Positions 1 through 6,027 of a stretch of DNA of 41,328 bases are shown piece after piece (the stretch's first letter is position 1; every line of letters begins with the position of its first letter). A program made the position numbers and the translations under genes. Below the pieces are notes generated by a model. That model was not told the DNA's origin. It saw nothing but the letters and a program-made list of their open reading frames with translations, and searched no databases. Origin of the DNA: Pseudomonas sp. AL03 (GTDB lineage Bacteria; Pseudomonadota; Gammaproteobacteria; Pseudomonadales; Pseudomonadaceae); contig NZ_JASBRE010000041.1 of assembly GCF_029960815.1 (NCBI RefSeq), positions 1 to 41,328 on the forward strand, read 5' to 3'.

Positions 1-18
1 ACTGCCACCGTGGCGCAT
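1..18 (-). CDS. Possible first codons of a minus-strand gene cut by the window edge
   Basis: An ATG on the minus strand (bases 16-18) is preceded by GAGG five bases upstream, 30 bases past the stop of the DUF1289 gene. Six codons (MRHGGS) remain before the edge. This fits the next gene of the same minus-strand run, but so little is visible that it could be chance. No function can be assigned. Confidence 0.25.
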
Positions 19-48
19 TGACGCCTCGGCTTGGGCGAGTCCATCCAA

Positions 49-264
49 TTACAGGTTGGGAGTTTTGCCGATCATCCAGAGCAGACCACTCGATTTGGCC
101 CGCTCATGACACAACCCCAACACCTTGCGCCGCTCCTCGTTGTCCATCCGGCTCCAGCACGTGATCTCTTCCACCGTGCGCTGACACCCGGTGCAAACAT
201 CATCCTCGTCCAGCGCGCAGATATTCACGCAGGGCGATCGAACCGGGCGTTCGGGGGTGTTCAT
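49..264 (-). CDS. DUF1289 family small cysteine-rich protein
   Basis: This 71-residue protein has four clustered cysteines (C12, C16, C24, C27) in the pattern CxxxC...CxxC, followed by a tryptophan- and basic-rich helix. That is the DUF1289 layout, a family thought to bind a metal or Fe-S centre but with no established reaction. Its ATG overlaps the TGA of the carbonic anhydrase-like gene in an ATGA junction (261-264), so the two are probably translationally coupled. The length is normal for the family. Family assignment is confident; the molecular role is unknown. Confidence 0.85.
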   Translation of the reverse strand: MNTPERPVRSPCVNICALDEDDVCTGCQRTVEEITCWSRMDNEERRKVLGLCHERAKSSGLLWMIGKTPNL

Positions 265-785
265 TCTTCCTGCTCAACCAGATCGCGGGCATAACGTTGC
301 GAGTTATGCACATAGTGAGCAGCGCTGGCCTCCAGCATTTTTTTCTGCGGCTCGGTCAGTTCGCGCACCACTTTGCCCGGCGAGCCCATGACCAGCGAAC
401 CGTCTGGAATCTCCTTGCCCTCACCGATCAGCGAGTTGGCGCCAATGATGCAGTTCTTGCCAATTTTCGCGCCGTTGAGGATCACCGCGTTAATGCCGAT
501 CAAGCTGTAATCGCCCACCGTACAACCATGAAGCATGGCGTTATGGCCGATGGTCACGCCGGTGCCGATGGTCAGCGGGTAACCCATGTCGGTGTGCATC
601 ACCGTGCCGTCCTGGACGTTGCTGTTCTTGCCGATCAGGATCAACTCGTTGTCGCCCCGCAGCACGGCGTTGAACCAGACGTTGGCGCCCTCTTCCAATT
701 TGACCTTGCCCACCAGCACGGCATTGGGTGCGACCCAGCTCTGCGGATGGGTTTCGACGCGGGCGTCGCCCAGGCGATATTTCAT
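261..785 (-). CDS. Gamma-carbonic anhydrase family protein (YrdA/PaaY-like)
   Basis: This 174-residue protein is almost entirely left-handed beta-helix hexapeptide repeats of the (I/L/V)-G-x-x-x-x type. The histidines expected to bind Zn are visible in DGTVMHTD and in GHNAMLHGC, matching gamma-class carbonic anhydrases such as YrdA, CaiE and PaaY. Members act as cytoplasmic trimers; many have weak or untested CO2 hydration activity, so the substrate is uncertain. The ATG at 783-785 is chosen because GAGGA lies about seven bases upstream and the protein then begins MKYRLGDA, as usual; the in-frame ATG ten codons earlier lacks support. It is the first gene of a unit with the DUF1289 gene, joined by an ATGA overlap. 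Confidence 0.88.
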   Translation of the reverse strand: MKYRLGDARVETHPQSWVAPNAVLVGKVKLEEGANVWFNAVLRGDNELILIGKNSNVQDGTVMHTDMGYPLTIGTGVTIGHNAMLHGCTVGDYSLIGINAVILNGAKIGKNCIIGANSLIGEGKEIPDGSLVMGSPGKVVRELTEPQKKMLEASAAHYVHNSQRYARDLVEQEE

Positions 786-852
786 CTTATTGTCCTCAAG
801 GCCAGGCAGGCTCACTTGAAAAAGCAGGGTTCAGGCCATACGAGCGATGGCT

Positions 853-1452
853 TCAGGTGTCGATAAAAGTATTGGGCGGCTGATGCAGGCTGATTTTGGT
901 GTCATAGAGCAGGTTGATCAACTCGACGATCATAATCGCCGTGAGGCCCCAGATTTTGTACTCGCCATAGCGATAGCTCGGCACGTACCAACTGCGGCCC
1001 TGGTAATCGATGCGATGGGTGTGTTCGCGCGGATCCTTGCGGAAGAACTCCAGCGGTACGCTGAAGACTGCGGCAATCTCGGCGTCGTTGGCCTGGTACT
1101 CGACAAAGTCCGGAATCACACCGACATAGGGGGTGACCTTGATGCCGTGCAGGGAGATCAACGGGCTCAGCGGGCCGATCACTTCGACCAGCCCCGGCGG
1201 CAGGCCAATTTCTTCTTGGGCCTCACGTAGCGCAGTGAAAATCAGGTCAGGGTCTTCAGGGTCACGTCGACCACCGGGAAAGGCCACTTCACCGCCATGG
1301 GTCGAGAGCCCGCTGGCGCGCAGGGTCAGAACCAGTTCAGGTTCGTCACTGCGGGTGATGGGCACTAATACCGCGGCTTCGGGGAAACGTCGGTCGGTTT
1401 CCAGGGTTAGCGGCGTGTGGTTGCTTACCCGGTGAAGTAGCTCGTCCAGCAT
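853..1452 (-). CDS. Nudix hydrolase, CoA pyrophosphatase (NudL/YeaB) type
   Basis: This 199-residue Nudix protein carries a Nudix box around residues 60-83 (GGRRDPEDPD... then REAQEEIGL), preceded by LTLRASGLSTHGGEVAFPGG, which resembles the UPF0035 signature of coenzyme A pyrophosphatases. Such enzymes cut CoA or acyl-CoA into 3',5'-ADP and 4'-phosphopantetheine in the cytoplasm. Metal-binding glutamates of the REAQEE helix are intact. The gene is divergent from the second Nudix gene, with a 146-bp gap, and lies 67 bp upstream of the carbonic anhydrase-like gene on the same strand. Nudix membership is certain; CoA specificity is inferred from the upstream motif. Confidence 0.85.
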   Translation of the reverse strand: MLDELLHRVSNHTPLTLETDRRFPEAAVLVPITRSDEPELVLTLRASGLSTHGGEVAFPGGRRDPEDPDLIFTALREAQEEIGLPPGLVEVIGPLSPLISLHGIKVTPYVGVIPDFVEYQANDAEIAAVFSVPLEFFRKDPREHTHRIDYQGRSWYVPSYRYGEYKIWGLTAIMIVELINLLYDTKISLHQPPNTFIDT

Positions 1453-1598
1453 GAGTCTTCTCGATTTGTTCTCTACTTTGCATCATGCACCAATCGAACC
1501 GACCGCCCAACCCCATAACCGCTGCATGTCGCTAAACGACAACTTGCCGACAGACACCGCCGCACGCCAAGATAGGCGCAGCATTCAGGAACCCAAGC

Positions 1599-2150
1599 AT
1601 GAAATTTTGCAGTCAGTGCGGCAACCCGGTGACCCAGCGCATCCCAGAAGGCGATTCGCGCCTGCGTTTTGTCTGTGACAGCTGTCAGGCGATTCACTAC
1701 CAGAACCCCAATATCGTCGCCGGTTGCGTGGCGACTTGGGGCTCCAAGGTCTTGCTGTGCCGACGCGCCATCGAGCCTCGGCTCGGTTATTGGACCCTGC
1801 CCGCCGGTTTCATGGAGAACGGTGAAACCATCGAGCAGGCGGCCATTCGCGAGACGGCCGAAGAAGCCTGCGCGCGGGTACGCAACCTGACCCTCTATAC
1901 GTTGATCGACGTGCCGCACATCAGCCAAGTGCATGTGTTCTTCCGCGCCGAGCTTGCGGACCTGGATTTTGCCGCCGGTCAAGAGAGCCTGGAAGTGCAG
2001 CTTTTCGAAGAAGCCGACATCCCTTGGTCCGAGCTGGCTTTCCGCACAGTGGGCCGTACCTTAGAATGTTTCTTCGCTGACCGGCGGACCGAGGTCTACC
2101 CCGTGCGGTCCGAGTCGATCCCGCCGCTTGCTCAGCCTGCCATCTCATAA
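1599..2150 (+). CDS. Nudix hydrolase with N-terminal zinc ribbon
   Basis: The 183-residue protein starts with a C4 zinc ribbon (C4, C7, C26, C29) followed by HYQNPNIV and a Nudix fold. The Nudix box begins PAGFMENGET and ends RETAEEACARV. The usual final glycine is replaced (EEAC), while the metal-binding glutamates are kept. The arrangement resembles a short NudC-like or ADP-ribose pyrophosphatase-like enzyme acting on nucleoside diphosphate derivatives; the true substrate cannot be read from the sequence. It is transcribed away from the CoA-type Nudix gene, and the L,D-transpeptidase gene begins 65 bp after its stop on the same strand. Confidence 0.85.
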   Translation: MKFCSQCGNPVTQRIPEGDSRLRFVCDSCQAIHYQNPNIVAGCVATWGSKVLLCRRAIEPRLGYWTLPAGFMENGETIEQAAIRETAEEACARVRNLTLYTLIDVPHISQVHVFFRAELADLDFAAGQESLEVQLFEEADIPWSELAFRTVGRTLECFFADRRTEVYPVRSESIPPLAQPAIS

Positions 2151-2214
2151 CGCTCCTGGTTCTAAAATCACCTATAACTTAATAGTCGCGACACCTCTTA
2201 GGGATATCGTTTCA

Positions 2215-2718
2215 ATGCGCTGGCTGCTTGCCCTGTTTTGCTTGTCATTTGTCGTTATCTCCCAGGCTTCCGTTGCGGAAACCCTGGACGGCAAAGTCAT
2301 CGAAAAAATCCTGGTTCTCAAATCCGCCCACCAATTGCAATTGATCAATGACGGCAAACCGCTCAAGACCTATCGCATCTCATTGGGAAAAAGACCCGTC
2401 GGCCCGAAACTCATGGAAGGCGACAAACGCACGCCTGAAGGTTTTTATTGGATGGACTGGCGCAAGACCAGTGACCGTTTCAACCTGTCGATGCACATCT
2501 CCTACCCGAACATCAGCGACTCCGCCCGCGCCCGGCGCGAAGGCGTCGAGCCCGGTGGCATGATCATGATCCACGGCACCCCGGACACCGAAGAAAACCC
2601 CGAAGACCTGTTCCACACGCTGGACTGGACCGACGGCTGCATCGCCATGCGCAATATGGACATGCGCGAAGTCTGGAATCTGGTGCCGGACGGCACGATG
2701 ATCGAGATTCGTCCGTAA
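2215..2718 (+). CDS. L,D-transpeptidase family protein (YkuD/ErfK domain), periplasmic
   Basis: This 167-residue protein begins with a signal peptide (MRWLLALFCLSFVV...) with likely cleavage after ASVA near residue 21. The mature part is a YkuD fold with IHGTPD and the catalytic DWTDGCIAMRN motif; C142 is the expected nucleophile. Such enzymes form 3-3 peptidoglycan crosslinks or attach proteins to the wall; the compact YafK-like form may instead hydrolyse. The ATG at 2215 is preferred over one 29 codons earlier because it places the hydrophobic signal at the extreme N-terminus, with AGGGAT upstream. A long inverted repeat follows the stop and may terminate transcription. Confidence 0.88.
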   Translation: MRWLLALFCLSFVVISQASVAETLDGKVIEKILVLKSAHQLQLINDGKPLKTYRISLGKRPVGPKLMEGDKRTPEGFYWMDWRKTSDRFNLSMHISYPNISDSARARREGVEPGGMIMIHGTPDTEENPEDLFHTLDWTDGCIAMRNMDMREVWNLVPDGTMIEIRP

Positions 2719-2753
2719 CGGCTACCTTCGGTCGCTCATCGAAAAAAAAATCA

Positions 2754-2831
2754 AAAGATCGCAGCCTGCGACAGCGCCTACCGGGTAGATACCAATTTCA
2801 CCCGTAGGCGCTGTTGAAGGCTGCGATCTTT
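2754..2831. repeat. Two-tier inverted repeat, GATCGCAGCC family, downstream of the L,D-transpeptidase gene
   Basis: An outer arm of 14 bases at 2754-2767 (AAAGATCGCAGCCT) is matched exactly by 2818-2831. An inner arm of 11 bases at 2771-2781 (ACAGCGCCTAC) is matched exactly by 2804-2814. The RNA would fold into a long hairpin that could end or protect the L,D-transpeptidase transcript. The outer arm shares the GATCGCAGCC core with the larger hairpin at 5892-5985, so both look like members of one dispersed Pseudomonas repeat family. Confidence 0.8.
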
Positions 2832-2851
2832 GCTTTCGAAATCCCCACCTC

Positions 2852-2862
2852 TAATACCACTT
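2852..2862. promoter_or_regulatory. Candidate NagR operator half, upstream copy
   Basis: The 11 bases TAATACCACTT are the exact reverse complement of AAGTGGTATTA at 2944-2954, which lies within the likely nagR promoter. GntR/HutC regulators bind TGGT-type half sites, and two matching sites 81 bp apart upstream of the regulator's own operon suggest an operator pair, perhaps with looping. Operator function is inferred. Confidence 0.4.
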
Positions 2863-2929
2863 CAAGCCAACAACCCTTCAGCCTATCCAACTGGGCAGGC
2901 TTTCCCGCGACCAAAGCAAAGTGGTGGCA

Positions 2930-2958
2930 TTGACATGGTATTTAAGTGGTATTAATTT
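2930..2958 (+). promoter_or_regulatory. Likely sigma-70 promoter of the nag operon with overlapping NagR-like sites
   Basis: A perfect -35 box TTGACA (2930-2935) is followed after 17 bases by TAATTT (2953-2958), a fair -10. The spacer holds TGGTATT twice as a direct repeat, and AAGTGGTATTA (2944-2954) overlaps the -10. A repressor bound here would block RNA polymerase, fitting induction of the nag genes by GlcNAc-6-P or GlcN-6-P through a HutC-type regulator. Transcription would give a leader of roughly 45 bases before the nagR ATG at 3011. Confidence 0.55.
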
Positions 2959-3010
2959 CTTCTCACCACCGAGCGACAACAAACCTATATCCGCATCGGA
3001 CCAAACCTAC

Positions 3011-3742
3011 ATGAATGACCTCCAGGCCCTACGCCCTGACGACACCCAGCCCACGCCGTTGTACCTGCAACTGGCGCGCAACCTGGAAGCGGCGATCCAT
3101 GCCGGCCAGTGGAAAGCCGAACAGGCCATGCCGTCGGAGCGCAACCTCAGCGAAATGCTGGGCATCTCCCGTGTCACCGCGCGCAAGGCGTTGGAAGTGC
3201 TGTTCGAACAAGGTCTGATCCGACGCAACCAAGGTTCCGGCACGTTTATCACCCCACGCCTGGAACAACCGCTGTCGCGCCTCTCGGGTTTCAGCGAAAT
3301 GCTGCGGCTGAAGGGCTTCGTCCCCGGCTCCCAATGGCTGGAACGGGAAATCACTCCGCCGACCCACGAAGAACTGATCCGCCTCGGCCTCTCGCCGAAT
3401 GATAAGGTCGCGCGGCTCAAACGTCTGCGTAAAGCCGACGACACGGTCATGGCGATCGAGATGAGCACCCTGCCCGCCTCGATCATTCCCAAGCCGCAAG
3501 CGGTGGGCGACTCCCTCTACGAATACCTCGACGGCATCGGCAAGCCGATTGTCCGCGCCCTGCAGCACATTCAGGCGATCAACGCCTCGGATGAATTCGC
3601 CGCCCTGGTGGGCATCGCCCCCGGCACCGCCATGCTGCTGATGACCCGTGTCGGCTACCTCGAAGACAACACGCCGATCGAAGTCACCGACACCTATTGC
3701 CGCAACGACTACTACGACTTTGTTGCAGAGCTGCGCCGCTGA
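3011..3742 (+). CDS. nagR: GntR/HutC-family transcriptional regulator of GlcNAc catabolism (NagR/NagQ-like)
   Basis: This 243-residue protein has an N-terminal winged helix of GntR type (PLYLQLARNLEAAI, then MPSERNLSEMLGISRVTARKAL and QGSGTF, about residues 15-78) and a C-terminal UTRA/HutC effector domain (about 95-235) that normally binds a sugar phosphate. The ATG at 3011 is used because the protein then starts just before the helix-turn-helix domain; an upstream in-frame start would lie inside the promoter. It is the first gene of the nag operon, 31 bp ahead of nagA, so the expected role is autogenous, operon-specific repression relieved by an amino-sugar phosphate. The family is certain; the role comes from context. 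Confidence 0.88.
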   Translation: MNDLQALRPDDTQPTPLYLQLARNLEAAIHAGQWKAEQAMPSERNLSEMLGISRVTARKALEVLFEQGLIRRNQGSGTFITPRLEQPLSRLSGFSEMLRLKGFVPGSQWLEREITPPTHEELIRLGLSPNDKVARLKRLRKADDTVMAIEMSTLPASIIPKPQAVGDSLYEYLDGIGKPIVRALQHIQAINASDEFAALVGIAPGTAMLLMTRVGYLEDNTPIEVTDTYCRNDYYDFVAELRR

Positions 3743-3773
3743 TCAGCCACGCCGCTAAACGAGAGAACCGATC

Positions 3774-4880
3774 ATGTCCGAAGACAACATCCTCACCGCC
3801 CACGGCTGGGTTCGCGGCCGGCTGATTCATGAACACGGCAAGGTCGTGTCGATCGAAGGCCAACCGTGCGATCCGGCCGACAACGACCTGTCTTACCTGC
3901 TGCCGGGTTTTATCGACCTGCACGTTCACGGCGGTGGCGGCAAAGACATCATGGAAGGCGCAACCGCCTTCGAGACCATCACCAGAACCCACGTGCGTTT
4001 CGGTACCACGTCGATACTGGCGACCACCATGACCGCGCCGAGCGAAGAGATTTCCAGCGTGCTCAAAGCCCTCGGCAAGTTCTGTGAGTGGCGGCCAAAA
4101 GGCAGTGCCCGGGTACTGGGTGTGCACCTGGAAGGCCCCTACATCAACCCCGGAAAACTCGGCGCCCAACCGAACTTCGCCCACACCGCGTTGATGGCCG
4201 AAGTCGAAGAATACCTGGCCTTGGCGCCGATCCGGGTGATCACCATCGCCCCGGAAATCGCCGGCCACGATGCGTTGATCCGCGCCCTCAGCGCTCGCGG
4301 CGTGCGCATGCAAATCGGCCACACGCTCGGCAGTTACGAGGAAGGCGTGGCTGCGCTTGCGGCCGGCGCCAGCAGTTTCACCCACCTCTACAACGCCATG
4401 AGCCCGCTGCATCACCGCGAGCCAGGCATCGTCGGCGCGGCACTGGCTCACGCCACATACGCCGAATTGATTCCGGATTTACTGCACGTACACCCCGGCG
4501 CCATCCGTGTGGCCTTGCGCTCGATCCCATGCCTGTACTGCGTCACCGATTCCACCGCCGCCGCCGGCATGCCCGACGGCGAATACAAGCTTGGCAGCCA
4601 CACCGTGACCAAATGCCTGGGTGGCGTGCGCTTGCCCGACGGCACTCTCGCCGGCAGCACGCTGACTATGGATCAAGCCCTGCGCAATCTGGTGAAGATC
4701 GGCTTGCCGATCGCCGAGGCCTCGCAACGTCTTTCGCAATTCCCCGCCGACTACCTCGGCATCACCGAACGCGGGCGCCTGCAACCCGGCAGCTGGGCCG
4801 ACTGCGTGCGGCTCGATCGCTCACTCACACTGACCGCCGTCATGGTCGAAGGAGAAGACATTGACTTCAAAAATGCTTGA
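3774..4880 (+). CDS. nagA: N-acetylglucosamine-6-phosphate deacetylase
   Basis: The 368-residue amidohydrolase removes acetate from GlcNAc-6-phosphate to give glucosamine-6-phosphate in the cytoplasm. Visible features are the metal-binding DLHVHGGGG (H50, H52), the HLEGPY segment with the metal-binding glutamate, QIGHT, FTHLYNAMSP with HHREPG, and VTDSTAAAG near residue 263, all characteristic of NagA. The length matches the family. A start at 3774 is supported by GAGAG upstream and by spacing from nagR. Its last 20 bases overlap the start of the SIS-domain gene, implying coupled translation of the two consecutive pathway steps. Confidence 0.95.
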   Translation: MSEDNILTAHGWVRGRLIHEHGKVVSIEGQPCDPADNDLSYLLPGFIDLHVHGGGGKDIMEGATAFETITRTHVRFGTTSILATTMTAPSEEISSVLKALGKFCEWRPKGSARVLGVHLEGPYINPGKLGAQPNFAHTALMAEVEEYLALAPIRVITIAPEIAGHDALIRALSARGVRMQIGHTLGSYEEGVAALAAGASSFTHLYNAMSPLHHREPGIVGAALAHATYAELIPDLLHVHPGAIRVALRSIPCLYCVTDSTAAAGMPDGEYKLGSHTVTKCLGGVRLPDGTLAGSTLTMDQALRNLVKIGLPIAEASQRLSQFPADYLGITERGRLQPGSWADCVRLDRSLTLTAVMVEGEDIDFKNA

Positions 4881-5883
4881 AGAGGCGCTGTCCTCGAGCG
4901 AGGCCGTGCACGCCCAATTGCAACAACTCGACCCACAGATGATCGAGATCGCCGGGCGCCTGCGTCGTCAGCCGCCGCAAGTGGCGATGACTGTCGCTCG
5001 CGGCAGCTCCGACCATGCTGCCAGTTACTTCGCCTACCTGACCATGCAGCAACTGGGCATTCCGGTGGCGTCGTTGCCGATGTCGGTGGTGACCATGCAG
5101 CAAGCGCCGTTGAAGGTCAGCGGCCAAGTGGCGTTCGCCTTCTCGCAGTCCGGGCAAAGTCCCGATCTGGTGAACAGCATGCGTCTGCTGCGCAAGCGTG
5201 GCGCCCTGAGCATTTCGATGGTCAATGCCGAGAGTTCGCCGCTGGAGGCCGCCTGTGAGTTCAGCCTTCCGCTGTGTGCCGGCACCGAAAACAGCGTCGC
5301 GGCGACCAAGAGTTTTATCGCCACCCTCAGCGCCAGCGCCCGTCTGATCGCCCATTGGAAAGAGGATGTGGAATTACTGGAGGCCGGCCTCGCGCTGCCG
5401 GAAGGTTTGCGCGACGCGGCGAAACAGGACTGGAGCGTGGCCATCGACGCCCTGCGTGATTGCCAGCACCTGATGGTGATTGGCCGTGGCGCCGGTTTCG
5501 CCATCGCCCAGGAAGCCGCACTGAAATTCAAGGAAACCTCGGCGATCCAGGCCGAAGCCTTCAGCAGTGCCGAGGTCCGTCACGGGCCGATGGCGTTGAT
5601 CGACGAAAATTATCCACTGCTGATCTTCGCCCCACGCGGTGCCGAGCAGGCCGGTTTGCTGAGCCTCGCCGCCGACATGCGCCAGCGTGGTGCTCGCGTC
5701 CTGCTGGCCGCGCCGGATGACGTCGTCGAACGCGACCTCACCCTGAGCCGCGCCGAACACCCGATGTTTGATCCGATCCTGGCGATCCAGAGTTTCTACG
5801 TCATGGCCGCAGGCCTGGCTGTCGCCCGTGGCATGGACCCGGACCAGCCGCGGCACTTGAGCAAAGTGACCCGCACCCACTGA
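4861..5883 (+). CDS. SIS-domain glucosamine-6-phosphate deaminase, NagB-II type
   Basis: This 340-residue protein consists of two SIS domains, like the isomerase half of GlmS without the glutaminase half. Recognisable motifs are ARGSSDHAASYF and FSQSGQSPD in the first domain and IGRGAGFAIAQEAALKFKE, AEAFSSAEVRHGP in the second. NagB-II proteins convert GlcN-6-P to fructose-6-P plus ammonia, finishing the pathway. A TTG start at 4861 is chosen because AGGAG lies about eight bases before it; the ATG four codons later is less well placed. No classical NagB gene is seen in the window, so this enzyme presumably fills that role. Some databases label such proteins GlmS-like or AgaS-like. Confidence 0.9.
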   Translation: MTSKMLEEALSSSEAVHAQLQQLDPQMIEIAGRLRRQPPQVAMTVARGSSDHAASYFAYLTMQQLGIPVASLPMSVVTMQQAPLKVSGQVAFAFSQSGQSPDLVNSMRLLRKRGALSISMVNAESSPLEAACEFSLPLCAGTENSVAATKSFIATLSASARLIAHWKEDVELLEAGLALPEGLRDAAKQDWSVAIDALRDCQHLMVIGRGAGFAIAQEAALKFKETSAIQAEAFSSAEVRHGPMALIDENYPLLIFAPRGAEQAGLLSLAADMRQRGARVLLAAPDDVVERDLTLSRAEHPMFDPILAIQSFYVMAAGLAVARGMDPDQPRHLSKVTRTH

Positions 5884-5891
5884 GTGGAGAA

Positions 5892-5985
5892 CCCTGTAGG
5901 AGCTGTCGAGTGAAACGAGGCTGCGATCTTTTGATCCTGCGTTGAAAAGATCGCAGCCTCGTTTCACTCGACAGCTGCTACAGGG
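5892..5985. repeat. Large near-perfect inverted repeat inside the nag operon
   Basis: The 41-base arm at 5892-5932 pairs with 5945-5985 with a single mismatch (ninth base of the arm) around a 12-base loop. Each arm has the GGCTGCGATCTTTT core also seen at 2818-2831, so it is probably a dispersed repeat. It lies between the deaminase gene and the PTS fusion gene, where its RNA hairpin could protect the upstream mRNA from 3' exonucleases or reduce read-through. Confidence 0.88.
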
Positions 5986-6027
5986 CGAGTTGCTCCGAAT
6001 CGTAGTTTTTATTGATGAGACCGAGCC

